Shown here: positions 15,540-25,322 of the stretch, in pieces | Layout of the letters: every line of letters starts with the position of its first letter | Numbering within the stretch: position 1 is the stretch's first letter | DNA from: Nitrospina sp. | Lineage (GTDB): Bacteria > Nitrospinota > Nitrospinia > Nitrospinales > VA-1 | Reading direction: 5' to 3' | Assembly: GCA_018653085.1 (NCBI GenBank) | Contig: JABIAY010000007.1 | Location: 1 to 35,744 of the forward strand | DNA: 35,744 bases | The notes under the pieces: model-generated | Told to the model about the DNA's origin: nothing | What the model saw: only the letters and a program-made list of their open reading frames with translations | Database searches by the model: none | Program-made: the position numbers and the translations under genes

Positions 15540-17297
15540 ATGGAAACCGCTCCGCTTAAAATTACCGAGCTTGCCTTGCGAGATGCACACCAATCCCTTC
15601 TCGCGACCCGCATGCGAACCGAAGATATGCTTCCCATCGCCGAGAAACTCGACCAGGTCGGCTTTTTCTCCCTGGAAATGTGGGGCGGCGCAACCTTTGA
15701 CACCTGCATCCGGTTCCTCAATGAAGACCCTTGGGAACGCGCCCGGGCACTCAAGAAAAAAATGCCCCGCACCCCGTTTCAAATGTTGCTGAGAGGGCAA
15801 AACGCTGTGGGTTACCGGCATTATGCCGATGATATTGTCGAACGGTTCGTCAAACAATCGGTGGAAGTGGGAATCAATATATTCAGGATATTCGATGCTC
15901 TCAATGACTTTCGTAATATTGAAACCGCTGTAAAAACCGTTAAAAAATGTGGCGAAACTGTTGAAGGCTGTATCAGCTATACCGTCAGCCCGGTTCATAA
16001 TATAGAGCTCTACCTGGAAATGGCCAAACAGCTGGAGGACATGGGTTCTGACATTCTCTGCCTGAAAGACATGGCCGGCCTGCTGACTCCCGATGTAACC
16101 AAGACCCTGATCAGTGAAATTAAGAAGACCGTCAAGATTCCGATCCATTTGCACACCCATGCAACGACCGGACTGGTGGGCATGAATATGCAATGCGCTG
16201 TTGAGGCCGGAGTGGATATGGTAGACACTGCCATCTCCGCGTTATCCATGGGGACTTCCCATTACGCAACCGAATGCATGGTGGCGGCTCTGAAAGGTAC
16301 TCCCCGAGACACGGGCCTGGACCTCGACCTGCTTGAGGAAATCAACGACTACTTCACCGAAGTGAGAAAAAAATATGCGGCGTTTGAAAGCGATTTCAAG
16401 AGTGTGGATATCAACATTCTTAAATCTCAAATTCCAGGTGGCATGATTTCCAACATGGAGAACCAGTTGCGGGAACAAAACGCGCTTGGCAAACTCGATG
16501 AAGTACTGAAGGAAGTTCCCCGGGTACGAAAGGACATGGGCTACCCCCCTCTGGTCACACCTACGAGCCAGATCGTCGGCTCTCAGGCTACCTTGAACGT
16601 GTTGACAGGGGAACGCTACAAAGTGATTACCAAAGAAACCCGGCAATGCCTGCTGGGCAATTACGGCAAACTGCCCGCGCCTATCGATGAAGAACTACTG
16701 GCTAAAGTTTCCAGTGACGGGAAGGTCACAAACTGCCGTCCCGCTGATTTGCTGGACCCTGAATGGGACAAAGTTTGCAAAGAACTGGGAGATAAACACA
16801 CCAGCGAAGATGACCGGTTGACCTATGCCCTGTTTGGAAAAGTGGCTCTGAGTTTTTTTGAGACACGAGGAAAACCCCAACCAGAACCCGTAGCAACAGC
16901 GAAAGCTCCGGCGACTGCGCCTGCTCCATCTGCCGCACCCGCAGGCCCAGCAGGATCTGCGGTATACAAGGTTCGGGTTAATGGAAAAGATTATACCGTT
17001 GAAGTCGCAACCGGAGGAGCGGTTGGCGCACCCGCTCCCACAACACCCGCTCCGGCCGCCGCGCCAGCGCCCAGCACTGCAAACGGTTCTCCTCTGGTAG
17101 CACCTTTACCGGGGTCCATCTTCACTATGATATGCAAGGAAGGCGATGCAGTTAACGAGGGTGACACCGTTCTTGTTATGGAATCCATGAAAATGGAATC
17201 CGAAGTCAATGCTCATCAATCCGGAACCATTCAATCCATCCTGGTTAAAGAAGGCGACAACGTGCAGACCGGGGATGAACTCGTCATTATAGGATGA
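15540..17297 (+). CDS. oadA: Oxaloacetate decarboxylase alpha subunit (carboxyltransferase plus biotin domain)
   Basis: The alpha chain moves the carboxyl group from a 2-keto acid, most likely oxaloacetate, to biotin in the cytoplasm. The 585 residues comprise an HMGL-like TIM barrel (about 1-275) with metal ligands Asp15 (ALRDAHQS), His205 and His207 (HLHTHATTG), the Lys of CLKDMAG at 176, a PYC/OADA conserved carboxylase domain (about 290-450), two Ala/Pro linkers and a biotinyl domain with ESMKME; the biotin Lys is 551. A short [15 protein letters not shown] segment lies between the linkers, as in OadA. The ATG at 15540 follows AAAGGAAT. PycB of two-subunit pyruvate carboxylase has the same architecture; the beta and gamma genes downstream favour the Na+ pump. 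Confidence 0.93.
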   Translation: METAPLKITELALRDAHQSLLATRMRTEDMLPIAEKLDQVGFFSLEMWGGATFDTCIRFLNEDPWERARALKKKMPRTPFQMLLRGQNAVGYRHYADDIVERFVKQSVEVGINIFRIFDALNDFRNIETAVKTVKKCGETVEGCISYTVSPVHNIELYLEMAKQLEDMGSDILCLKDMAGLLTPDVTKTLISEIKKTVKIPIHLHTHATTGLVGMNMQCAVEAGVDMVDTAISALSMGTSHYATECMVAALKGTPRDTGLDLDLLEEINDYFTEVRKKYAAFESDFKSVDINILKSQIPGGMISNMENQLREQNALGKLDEVLKEVPRVRKDMGYPPLVTPTSQIVGSQATLNVLTGERYKVITKETRQCLLGNYGKLPAPIDEELLAKVSSDGKVTNCRPADLLDPEWDKVCKELGDKHTSEDDRLTYALFGKVALSFFETRGKPQPEPVATAKAPATAPAPSAAPAGPAGSAVYKVRVNGKDYTVEVATGGAVGAPAPTTPAPAAAPAPSTANGSPLVAPLPGSIFTMICKEGDAVNEGDTVLVMESMKMESEVNAHQSGTIQSILVKEGDNVQTGDELVIIG

Positions 17298-18529
17298 TGG
17301 AATTCAGCTTCGGCGCAGCCGCCACCAAGATATTAACCACTACCGGAGTCTCCCATCTGGAAGGTGGCGATATACTCATGATCGGGGTCGCCTGCATCAT
17401 GCTCTACCTTGCCATCTGGGAAAAGTTCGAACCGCTACTGCTCCTCCCCATCGGGTTCGGGTGTCTGCTTGCCAACATTCCCATGAGTATGATGGCAAAC
17501 ACCGATACTGGCGGATTGCTCAACTTTTTTTATCAGGGAGTCAAGCATGAGGTGCTTCCTCCTCTGATTTTTCTGGGAGTGGGGGCATTGACAGACTTTG
17601 GTCCGCTTTTGGCTAACCCCACCACTCTTCTTCTGGGTGCCGCCGCCCAGATAGGGGTATACATCACCCTCATTGGCGCGGTACTGCTTGGATTTAATAT
17701 GCATGAAGCCAGTGCCATTGGCATCATTGGCGGGGCAGACGGACCTACATCTATTTTTATAGCCAGCAAGCTGGCCCCGCATTTGCTCGCGCCCATTGCC
17801 GTGGCGGCTTACTCCTATATGGCTTTGGTACCGCTTATCCAGCCTCCCATCATGAGGTTGTTAACAACCGAGAAAGAGCGGAAAATTAAAATGGAACAAT
17901 TAAAGCCGATATCTCAAACGGTGAAGATTGTTTTCCCTGTGGTGGTGACCATAGTCTGTTGTTTGATGTTACCCGGCGTTACCCCGCTTTTAGGAATGCT
18001 GATGCTGGGCAACCTGTTCCGCGAATCCGGGGTCACCGCCCGCTTGCACGAAACCTCGGAAACTCATTTGATCAACATCGTTACTATTCTTTTGGCGTTG
18101 GCCGTGGGTTCTTCCATGACCGCTGAATCCTTTTTGCGGGTTGAAACCCTTAAAATTATTGTGCTGGGCTTGTTGGCTTTCTCTATCGCTACAGCAGGCG
18201 GAGTAATTTTTGGAAAAATCATGTGCAAAATGACCGGAGGCCGGGTGAATCCGCTCATCGGTTCGGCAGGAGTTTCGGCAGTCCCCATGGCGGCACGGGT
18301 TTCCCAGAAAGTAGGTTCGGAAACGGACTCTTCTAATTTTTTATTGATGCATGCAATGGGACCCAACGTCGCAGGGGTTATTGGTAGTGCTGTGGCCGCC
18401 GGAGTATTCATCTCCCTGTTTGGAGATGTCCCCGCCCTGGAACCGCATGCCGCAATCGCAGATATTGTCGGCACCGTAGAACCCGGCAGAGCGGCTGTCG
18501 CCCAGGTAATCGAGGTCTTGCGTCCCTAA
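17294..18529 (+). CDS. oadB: Sodium-pumping decarboxylase beta subunit
   Basis: The beta chain decarboxylates carboxybiotin and uses the energy to export Na+ across the inner membrane. The 411 residues are strongly hydrophobic with about nine to eleven membrane segments. Family blocks visible: [45 protein letters not shown] (the conserved Asp of GGADGPT is about 149), [16 protein letters not shown] and [35 protein letters not shown], and the [20 protein letters not shown] block. The start overlaps the oadA stop (ATGATG; either ATG could be used). Methylmalonyl-CoA and glutaconyl-CoA decarboxylases have near-identical beta chains; the alpha chain decides the substrate. Confidence 0.94.
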   Translation: MMEFSFGAAATKILTTTGVSHLEGGDILMIGVACIMLYLAIWEKFEPLLLLPIGFGCLLANIPMSMMANTDTGGLLNFFYQGVKHEVLPPLIFLGVGALTDFGPLLANPTTLLLGAAAQIGVYITLIGAVLLGFNMHEASAIGIIGGADGPTSIFIASKLAPHLLAPIAVAAYSYMALVPLIQPPIMRLLTTEKERKIKMEQLKPISQTVKIVFPVVVTIVCCLMLPGVTPLLGMLMLGNLFRESGVTARLHETSETHLINIVTILLALAVGSSMTAESFLRVETLKIIVLGLLAFSIATAGGVIFGKIMCKMTGGRVNPLIGSAGVSAVPMAARVSQKVGSETDSSNFLLMHAMGPNVAGVIGSAVAAGVFISLFGDVPALEPHAAIADIVGTVEPGRAAVAQVIEVLRP

Positions 18530-18792
18530 TGGAAGCTTCATTTCTAGCGGCAGTCAACGTTTCTATTCTGGCTCTGGCGGTGATTTTTACCGTTCTGATT
18601 ATTTTGATCTTCACCATCAAGCTATTGGTGAAGTTGATCCCCTACAAAGCTCCGCCCCCTAAAGCACGCCAATCAAGTCCTTCTGCAAGTAGCAGTCAGG
18701 ACGATCACGTTGCCGCCATTACAGCGACCCTGGCCATGCACATGGGAAAGTCTCCTGACGAATTCCGCATCGTCAATATTTCCCAGTCCTGA
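18529..18792 (+). CDS. oadG: Decarboxylase gamma-subunit-like membrane protein
   Basis: An 87-residue protein with one N-terminal membrane segment (about 7-32, NVSILALAVIFTVLIILIFTIKLLV) and a soluble tail ending ITATLAMHMGKSPDEFRIVNI, which is the C-terminal form of OadG/MmdD-type gamma chains (ITAAL-helix next to a R-V/I stretch). The gamma chain anchors the alpha and beta subunits and carries Zn2+ in some species. A Pro/Ser-rich linker (APPPKARQSSPSASSSQ) separates the parts. It shares one nucleotide with oadB (TAATG), so all three genes form one operon. The call rests on position and layout more than on sequence. Confidence 0.85.
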   Translation: MEASFLAAVNVSILALAVIFTVLIILIFTIKLLVKLIPYKAPPPKARQSSPSASSSQDDHVAAITATLAMHMGKSPDEFRIVNISQS

Positions 18793-18812
18793 GTTGACCT
18801 GAATTTTTATTG

Positions 18813-21800
18813 CTAATTTTCCGCAGGGGTTGGTGATGTTGCTTTGGGTAGGTTGTCCGTGATAGGAGCCAGGATGTCCTGTGGAGTCTCCAGAATTGCC
18901 TGAAAAATTCCCATGACTCGTTTTCCCAGGGAGGTAAAAGGAGTCACTGTAACCTCTGGGTTATTAAAATCTCCTTTTACGGTGTAATAGGATTTCAATA
19001 TACTTTTTTCATCCCCGCCGGTAATGATTTTTCCCACTACGGGAATCTGGGTCAGAAACCGGTCGAGCCCCGCCAGGGGAGCGATTCCGACCACCGTATC
19101 CATTTGATTGTTCACCAGGTCAAATGTACCAACGATAGAGGTTCTTCGGTCTTCTGTTTCGACCACAAAGTTCTGCGTTTCAAAAACCCCGTCTTTAGTA
19201 GCAAAGTCCCCGGAAATCTGTTTGAAGGAAGACGGAGCTTCATTTTTCACAGGGTTTGGTTGAGGAATCGAACTGAACAGCCTGCGGACCCCTCTTTGAA
19301 GCTTTTCCAGATTTATGCTTCCGGATTGGACATCCATGGACAAATTCCCGGACAAGGAGCTGAAAATTTCCTTCCAGTCCTTTCCACTGCCTTTCAGACG
19401 AGCATCAACTGTTTTCACATCTCCGCTCAAACTTTTTTCAAAAACATCGCCAAAAAAACTGAACAGATTTTTTGTCTCCATGCCCCGGGCCTGAATGCTT
19501 CCCTCAAAATGGCCGACACCCTTTGCGTCGATCAACATCCGGCCACCACTTTTGATAGATGCATTGGAATCAAAAACCAGGTCCTTCATTTCTATTTCCC
19601 GGTTATTGAGCACCATGCTTCCGGCAACTTGGTCCAAAGTAAAAAGTTTGTAGTCCAGTTTATCCAAATTAAATCGTATCTTTCCCTTCCCCTTGGCGAA
19701 AAATTCAGATTGGTTCAGTCGCTCCATAAGAGAAGTCTCTTTGTCTTGCGGTTCGGGCAAAAATTCATCAACATTCAGTCTCTTTCCGGCGAGATTCAGG
19801 TCCAGTCTGGGGGCTTCGCCTCTATGATAAACACCGGAAAAGGTGACCCCGCTTTGATCGGACTTGATATTTCCAGAACGGATGTCCAAGCGATCTTCTT
19901 TAAATCTCAGGTTGGCATCAACGGTCAAAGGAGATAATAAATTTTTTGGCCGGACTTTCATGCCTTGCAATTTCATTTCACCCTCAAACTTTGAATCCTG
20001 AAGGTTATTCAAGTTGCCAGAGCCGGTAATTTTAAAATCCGTAGTTCCGTCCATCTCCGCATCAAGGAATCGAAAAAACTGCCGGGAGGGATAAACCTGA
20101 AAGTTATTGGAAGCCATGTTGATTGTAAATTCAGGGTTATCAAGGTCAGGAATACTGGCGGTCCCCAAGACCCGGTTCCCACCCAACTCATACGACCAAC
20201 TGTCGACGATAATACCGCCATTTTTTAAAACATTTCCTTTGGCCTTGAATTTATTCAACGCGTTGGGCTGTTTTTCCATGAAACCTGGAATTTGATATTG
20301 CACCCGTGCCAGATCCGCTTGATGTTCAAATTTAAAGGAATCCAAGTCTCCATTCAGGTTCAGGGAGACATGGGCAGGGCCCTCGAACTTAAAATCCTTG
20401 AAAAGGGGAATATCCTTCAAGTCGGACCGCACAAGCTCCGGGAAGTTCAGGCGGAGAGCATATTCCAGCTTCTTGATATTTTTGCGGTCGATTTCCCCTT
20501 CCAACTGAACAGGAGAATCGCCATACCGCCCGTTCAGGTTCTCCAGCCTTATCTTCCCATCTCCATAGGAGATATTGCCATTCAGGTCCATCATCGCCAT
20601 CAACCGATCTGGATATTTCATAGAGAAGTCTTTCAACTCTATTTTCCCCCACTCCTTTTCGGTTTCTGGCTTGGCTGGGTTGCCCTGCGACCGGTATTTC
20701 AGAACCAACTCACCGGAAATAAAATCCAGCCCCTCTTTCAATCCCACCAGGGCATCTTCAGAGTCATCAGACAAGACATGGATCAAATCGCTGGAAGCTA
20801 CTTTGTAGGTCGCTGACATTTTTTCCAGAGGCTCTCCATTGCTGAAACCCATCTCTCCATTCATATCTGAAAAAGAGCTTTTGGAAAAAGCGCCAGAAAG
20901 GTTGTCATACTTGATAACCGGAATCCAGTAGGCATCCTTGCGTTTGGTCACCTCTGGGATATGGGAGTAAATAATATTTCCATTGAGGTTTTCCAGCCGT
21001 GGCTCAAACCCTTCCTCATTGAGTGAAACATTATTAAGGCCTATTCTTCCGGTGATCGCCAGCCTGTCAAAATCATCAAGCGGACCTTTTACGTTCAAGC
21101 GAACTTTTGCGGTTCCTTCAAACTTATCGTAGATCGCAATGGAATCAAACAAAGGGTGGCCCTTGAAAATCCGTTTGAGAGTCCCATGAAACGGGCTCAT
21201 CTCTACTTCGTTTTCAACTTTAAGATCCAGCATAGGCCGCGTCATGAAATCATTGATGGTTCCATGCACATTGCTGATGGGCTGGTTTTCATATCGGGCT
21301 TTGGTGATGTGCAGGGTGGTATTCCCCTTATTCACCTTGAAAGTCCCCGTCACATTCTGCAACGGCGGCAAGGGAGACTGCCAGTCCACATGTTTCATTT
21401 CCAATTCTGAAGAAATTAGACCCCGGTTTTTTTCCTCCGCCAGTTCCCGAAGCTGATCCAGGCTTCCTTCGAATTTTAAAGATTTTATTTTTATCGAACC
21501 GTTTTTAAACCGGGACTGCACCAATGCATGATATTCCTCCGGAAAAAACTTTAACGGCAGGTACTCAATACTTTTATCAACCAGAAATGAATCGGCAGCC
21601 AGATCAAAGGATACAGAAGGGTCATTGGAAAGGAAATTTTTGAGAGAGCCTTTGACAGCAAATTTAAATGGACCCGATTCCGATTTCAATTCTTCGATAT
21701 GAATTGAGTCCTGATCAAGCGAGACCTTGTACTCCAATCCGCCACGGTGGGGCACACGGGCATCTCTCAATGTTGCGCGATCTTTATTCGAGCTGGAGGA

Positions 21801-22658
21801 ATATTTCAGCGTGCCCTCAGATTTCAAGGCACCGCCCAGATTTCCTGAAAAACTGGAGTCCAAAGACAACCGGCTGTCCTGAGGAGTTTTAGCCAACACC
21901 TTCTTCAAGTAGGGCTGAAAACTTGAAACATTCAGTTCATTGACCCGGACTTTGCCATTAATGGAAATACCGGTAAAACCCTGGTTTTCGGAGAGGTTGT
22001 CGAATGCCCCGGAAACCTGGAAAGCAGTGGGCGACCCGCCATTAGGAAGCTCTCCTTTCAAGGTGAACTGAAATGGTGAATCAAGAATATTTTTCCGTAC
22101 GGAAAAAGAAACACGCTCCAGGTTCAATGGGAGGGGGTCTTCAGGAGAACGGTTGAAATAGTCCTGAAAATGTATAGCTCCGTCTTCCACCATGACTTGG
22201 TTCATGAGGCTGACTTTTAGAATTTTGAACAGGTTGCTTTCGGCAGGCCGGGTGATCCACTTTTTCACATCTCCTACACTAAACCGCCCCTTGGCATCAC
22301 GGACCATCTGAAGAGATAATCCCTGGACAATGATTTTCTTGACCTCAACACGTTTATCCAATAACGGCAGTAACCGGACCACCACCCAAACACTGCGTGC
22401 CGTCAGCTCCGGCTCCTCAGCCTTTCGAGACCTGACCGATACATCTTTTAGACGAATGCTGAGGCCGCGGACAATATCCATCTCCGCCTCACCGATTTTC
22501 ACTTCCCGCCGGGTCAACTCCTCAAGATTCTCTACGGCTAGCGCCTTAAATTCTCCCAAGTTGCGCAACTGATAATAGGCCAGGGAAAAGACGGAAAAAA
22601 CCGCAAGAATTAAAGTAAACAGGGAATAGAAAATAACCCTTTTTCGGGAAATCGCCAT
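18813..22658 (-). CDS. Very long AsmA/YhdP-like envelope protein
   Basis: A 1281-residue protein with a basic N-terminus, one membrane segment (about 9-28, FYSLFTLILAVFSVFSLAYY), then the AsmA-type start (LEELTRREVKIGEAEMDIVRGLSIRLKDVSV) and about 1200 residues of short alternating beta strands. The C-terminal block (FDLVNNQMDTVVGIAPLAGLD, IPVVGKIITGG, KSYYTVKGDFNNPEVTVTPF) is the ending seen in AsmA/YhdP proteins and should mark the periplasmic, outer-membrane end. These proteins are thought to carry phospholipid to the outer membrane. It differs clearly from the 1337-residue AsmA at 5273-9286. Convergent with the decarboxylase operon with only 20 nt between them. No strong ribosome-binding site is seen; the ATG is placed by the membrane segment. 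Confidence 0.87.
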   Translation of the reverse strand: MAISRKRVIFYSLFTLILAVFSVFSLAYYQLRNLGEFKALAVENLEELTRREVKIGEAEMDIVRGLSIRLKDVSVRSRKAEEPELTARSVWVVVRLLPLLDKRVEVKKIIVQGLSLQMVRDAKGRFSVGDVKKWITRPAESNLFKILKVSLMNQVMVEDGAIHFQDYFNRSPEDPLPLNLERVSFSVRKNILDSPFQFTLKGELPNGGSPTAFQVSGAFDNLSENQGFTGISINGKVRVNELNVSSFQPYLKKVLAKTPQDSRLSLDSSFSGNLGGALKSEGTLKYSSSSNKDRATLRDARVPHRGGLEYKVSLDQDSIHIEELKSESGPFKFAVKGSLKNFLSNDPSVSFDLAADSFLVDKSIEYLPLKFFPEEYHALVQSRFKNGSIKIKSLKFEGSLDQLRELAEEKNRGLISSELEMKHVDWQSPLPPLQNVTGTFKVNKGNTTLHITKARYENQPISNVHGTINDFMTRPMLDLKVENEVEMSPFHGTLKRIFKGHPLFDSIAIYDKFEGTAKVRLNVKGPLDDFDRLAITGRIGLNNVSLNEEGFEPRLENLNGNIIYSHIPEVTKRKDAYWIPVIKYDNLSGAFSKSSFSDMNGEMGFSNGEPLEKMSATYKVASSDLIHVLSDDSEDALVGLKEGLDFISGELVLKYRSQGNPAKPETEKEWGKIELKDFSMKYPDRLMAMMDLNGNISYGDGKIRLENLNGRYGDSPVQLEGEIDRKNIKKLEYALRLNFPELVRSDLKDIPLFKDFKFEGPAHVSLNLNGDLDSFKFEHQADLARVQYQIPGFMEKQPNALNKFKAKGNVLKNGGIIVDSWSYELGGNRVLGTASIPDLDNPEFTINMASNNFQVYPSRQFFRFLDAEMDGTTDFKITGSGNLNNLQDSKFEGEMKLQGMKVRPKNLLSPLTVDANLRFKEDRLDIRSGNIKSDQSGVTFSGVYHRGEAPRLDLNLAGKRLNVDEFLPEPQDKETSLMERLNQSEFFAKGKGKIRFNLDKLDYKLFTLDQVAGSMVLNNREIEMKDLVFDSNASIKSGGRMLIDAKGVGHFEGSIQARGMETKNLFSFFGDVFEKSLSGDVKTVDARLKGSGKDWKEIFSSLSGNLSMDVQSGSINLEKLQRGVRRLFSSIPQPNPVKNEAPSSFKQISGDFATKDGVFETQNFVVETEDRRTSIVGTFDLVNNQMDTVVGIAPLAGLDRFLTQIPVVGKIITGGDEKSILKSYYTVKGDFNNPEVTVTPFTSLGKRVMGIFQAILETPQDILAPITDNLPKATSPTPAEN

Positions 22659-22897
22659 ATAAGGTTTACGGACTGCAGAAAAAGGTTAAAATAGCCTTCG
22701 CGGTTTTTTTGCAGGTAAGAAATATTTTTAGAGGAAAATGTGTAAAAACCATTTCGCGAACGCGTAAGGACCACCGATAGACCTCGTCGGTTAAATCCAT
22801 TGTTTTCATACTGTTATAGATCATTTGGGGCTGTTCGTCCAGCAAAAACCCCCATCAACCCAACACCCTTTCAGGGCATATTGAAATTTTATCTCCC

Positions 22898-23665
22898 ATG
22901 AAACCACCAGAACAAACTCTAATTGTTGGAATTAATCCGGTTCGAGAAGCTCTTTTAGCCTCTAGACGACACTGCTACAAACTGTTTGTGGAACAGGGCA
23001 AAACCCCTCCACGTATCCAGGCTGTGGTCAAATTAGCTCAGGAAAAACAAATTCTTATCGAACCTCTGCCCAAGGCGACATTTCAGAAAAAGTTCCCCAA
23101 TCAGGTTCATCAGGGCCTCGCCGGGTACTTTTCCCACATCGCTACTCTGGAACTGGAAGACCTGATTGAAATTGCATTGCAAAAAACTCCCCTGCCCACA
23201 CTCGTCATTCTGGATGGAATTCAGGACCCACAAAACCTAGGGGCAATCATCCGCTCGGCGGAGACTCTTGGCATTCAGGGGCTGATTCTGCCCAAACACG
23301 GGTCACCGGCCCTGAATGAAACCGTTGCGAAATGTTCCTCGGGAGCCATTGAACATTTGCCGATCACGTGGGTGACTAATTTGACCCGCTGTATCGAACA
23401 ACTCAAAGAAGCTGGATTCTGGATCGCGGGAGTCGTGCCCGATGGGGAAATACCATGCTACCAATACCAGTTCAATACTCCATCGGCACTGGTTATTGGA
23501 GGAGAGGAAAAAGGCATTCGGCCTTTGCTGAAAAAATCCTGCGACGTCACGCTCACGATCCCCATGCAAGGCCAATTGGGATCCCTGAACGCGGCATCAG
23601 CCAGCACAGTGGTCTTTTATGAAAATTTACGTCAGAAAAAATTGCGGGATGCAACCAAAGGGTAA
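22898..23665 (+). CDS. rlmB: 23S rRNA (guanosine-2'-O-)-methyltransferase RlmB-type (SpoU/TrmH family)
   Basis: A 255-residue SPOUT methyltransferase that methylates the ribose of an rRNA guanosine, in E. coli G2251. The N-terminal substrate-binding domain (about 1-85) starts TLIVGINPVREALLAS; the trefoil-knot domain has LVILDGIQDPQNLGAIIRSAE (motif 1), VIGGEEKGIRPLL (motif 2, about 199-211) and IPMQGQLGSLNAASASTVVFYE (motif 3, Asn-Ala-Ala near 231-234). The upstream spacer (22659-22897), also divergent to the AsmA gene, holds no feature I can name. It is convergent with rpsU. A tRNA methyltransferase TrmH role is possible within the family, but the N-terminal domain favours RlmB. Confidence 0.9.
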   Translation: MKPPEQTLIVGINPVREALLASRRHCYKLFVEQGKTPPRIQAVVKLAQEKQILIEPLPKATFQKKFPNQVHQGLAGYFSHIATLELEDLIEIALQKTPLPTLVILDGIQDPQNLGAIIRSAETLGIQGLILPKHGSPALNETVAKCSSGAIEHLPITWVTNLTRCIEQLKEAGFWIAGVVPDGEIPCYQYQFNTPSALVIGGEEKGIRPLLKKSCDVTLTIPMQGQLGSLNAASASTVVFYENLRQKKLRDATKG

Positions 23666-23709
23666 AACCGACACCCTTTAACGCAGGACAAAAAAGAATA
23701 CGATGAAAT

Positions 23710-23913
23710 CTAAAGCCGGTTGTAGGAGCGCATGCGGCGCAAGGCGGCTTTTCTTTTCTTCTTGGCTTCCTTTTGCTTTCGTTTTTTCTTTACGGAAGGC
23801 TTCTCGTAAAATCGGCGCCGCTTGAGTTCTTTCAGCAGGCCTTCCTTGGTCATTTGTCGTTTCAAGACTTTTAAGGCTTTTTCAACTTGATTTTGGTAAA
23901 CTGTTACTATCAA
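23710..23913 (-). CDS. rpsU: 30S ribosomal protein S21, TTG start
   Basis: The 67-residue protein is a complete S21: MIVTVYQNQVEKALKVLKR, ELKRRRFYEKPSVKKKRK, then a Lys/Arg-rich tail. S21 binds near the 16S 3' end and assists initiation on natural mRNA. The start is TTG at 23913-23911, placed 9 nt from a strong AGGAGG at 23928-23923. No ATG or GTG is available nearby in frame, so the weak start codon is likely real and may limit translation. A promoter and about 130 nt of leader precede it. The 3' ends of rlmB and rpsU face each other with 44 nt between. Confidence 0.94.
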   Translation of the reverse strand: MIVTVYQNQVEKALKVLKRQMTKEGLLKELKRRRFYEKPSVKKKRKQKEAKKKRKAALRRMRSYNRL

Positions 23914-23978
23914 AAACCTTTACCTCCTACCCTGAGTTTTTAGCCGGGACGAACAACTTTTCTATGGCTCAAATAACG

Positions 23979-24024
23979 ATTCGCTAGCGAATTCCCGGCA
24001 TTGATGCTTCCGTCACCTACGGAA
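23979..24024 (-). promoter_or_regulatory. Palindromes in the rpsU leader
   Basis: The long leader upstream of rpsU contains two perfect inverted repeats: ATTCGCTAGCGAAT (23979-23992) and TTCCGT-cacct-ACGGAA (24008-24013 with 24019-24024, plus-strand reading). Both would lie in the rpsU transcript and could form hairpins before the ribosome-binding site. Whether they act in control is unknown. Confidence 0.4.
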
Positions 24025-24050
24025 AAACCATCTTGATTATGAAGCTTGTG

Positions 24051-24079
24051 ATTATCAACAAAAACCTACATAAAGTCAA
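24051..24079 (-). promoter_or_regulatory. Sigma-70-type promoter for rpsU
   Basis: On the minus strand TTGACT (24079-24074) is followed after exactly 17 nt by GATAAT (24056-24051). Each hexamer matches the consensus at five of six positions. Transcription would begin near 24044, giving a leader of about 130 nt before the TTG start of S21. The ATG of the divergent ChaN-like gene lies 13 nt from the -35, so the two transcripts are tightly back to back. Confidence 0.65.
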
Positions 24080-24091
24080 CACCTCAAATTT

Positions 24092-25312
24092 ATGAACCCA
24101 AATCCGGTCACTCAAAGCATTCGGACCATACTGGCGACATTGTTTTTATTCTGGTTATTGGTTTTTGCCCGCGAGGGCTACTCCGAAGAATTTGCCGTGC
24201 CCAATCACGGGTCTCCCTATCTGGATCTGGGCGGTCTGGGCACGGGCCAGATCCTCCATCTTCCAACCGGAACAGTTGTCAGCCTGAAACAGATGATGGA
24301 CTCCATTTCGGCCTCCCGGGTCATTTATATCGGGGAAACGCATGACAATATCGAAGCCCACAAAGTTCAGTTGCGAATCATTCAGCTTCTGACGGAAAAA
24401 TATCAGTTGGCTATTGGACTGGAAATGTTCCGCCGCTCGGCTCAGGAAAAATTGAACCTCTGGCACCAGGGTCAGCTTTCACAAAAAGAATTTAAAAACC
24501 TCTTCCATGCAAACTGGGGAAAAGGATTCAACCTCTACCAACCCATTTTCGAATTTGCCCAAAGCAAAAACCTGCCGCTGATCGGACTCAAGTCTACCCG
24601 TGAAGTGGAAAACACTTTTCGCGCAGGAGACCCGGCTCCCGGTGACAAGCTGTACCCGGAAATAGATGAAACCGACCCCTATCACCGGGCTTTCGCCATG
24701 TCCGCTTTCGGCGGCCACAAGGGAACCGCAAAGGCACTGGAAAAACCTTATAGAATGTTATTGCTGTGGGAAGAAACCATGGCCCAAACCGTGTCCGAGT
24801 TTTTGCGCAACCCGGCCAATAAAGACAAAAAGCTGGTGGTGCTTGCAGGGGGATTCCATATTCAATATGGGTTCGGCATCCCAAAACGTGCTTATCGAAG
24901 AATGCCGCATAATTATTCCATCGTTCAGCCCAGCATCACCGAAATTCCGGAAGACTTGAAAGACCGGGAAATGACCGTGGAAAAAGTCTTCATCCCACTT
25001 TATGCTTCCGATTATGCCTGGAAAGTGGAATACAAAGTGCCCGGTCATAACAAAGTGAAACTGGGGGTGCGGCTGATTCAGGAAAAGGAGGGGGTGCGTA
25101 TCAAATTCGTAGCAGAAAAATCCAATGCCCGAACCGCTGGCATGAAAAATGGAGACCTGCTACTTAGTATGGACGGCACAACCCTTTCCGGAGTGGACGA
25201 TGTCCTGGAACTTCTGGGGGAGAAAAATTTTGATGACCACTCCACCTTCCAGCTTCAACGCAACACCGAAACTCTAACCGTTGAAGTGGTGTTTAAAAAA
25301 TCGGAAAAATAA
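24092..25312 (+). CDS. ChaN-like (haem-binding uptake family) protein with C-terminal PDZ domain
   Basis: A 406-residue exported protein. A signal peptide or anchor covers about 8-27 (QSIRTILATLFLFWLLVFAR). The ChaN/EreA-like domain follows: IYIGETHDNIEAHKVQL (GETHD at 81-85), AIGLEMFRRSAQEKLN, SAFGGHKGT and VVLAGGFHIQYGFGIPKR. The PDZ-like domain near the C-terminus (about 318-400: KLGVRLIQEKEGVRI, then AGMKNGDLLLSMDGTTLSGVDDVLELL) has the usual protease-type PDZ form. ChaN of Campylobacter binds haem; the PDZ part may hold a protein partner. The start has no clear ribosome-binding site. It is followed by a small DUF3592-like gene 10 nt away. Confidence 0.87.
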   Translation: MNPNPVTQSIRTILATLFLFWLLVFAREGYSEEFAVPNHGSPYLDLGGLGTGQILHLPTGTVVSLKQMMDSISASRVIYIGETHDNIEAHKVQLRIIQLLTEKYQLAIGLEMFRRSAQEKLNLWHQGQLSQKEFKNLFHANWGKGFNLYQPIFEFAQSKNLPLIGLKSTREVENTFRAGDPAPGDKLYPEIDETDPYHRAFAMSAFGGHKGTAKALEKPYRMLLLWEETMAQTVSEFLRNPANKDKKLVVLAGGFHIQYGFGIPKRAYRRMPHNYSIVQPSITEIPEDLKDREMTVEKVFIPLYASDYAWKVEYKVPGHNKVKLGVRLIQEKEGVRIKFVAEKSNARTAGMKNGDLLLSMDGTTLSGVDDVLELLGEKNFDDHSTFQLQRNTETLTVEVVFKKSEK

Positions 25313-25322
25313 GCGGGGAGAC

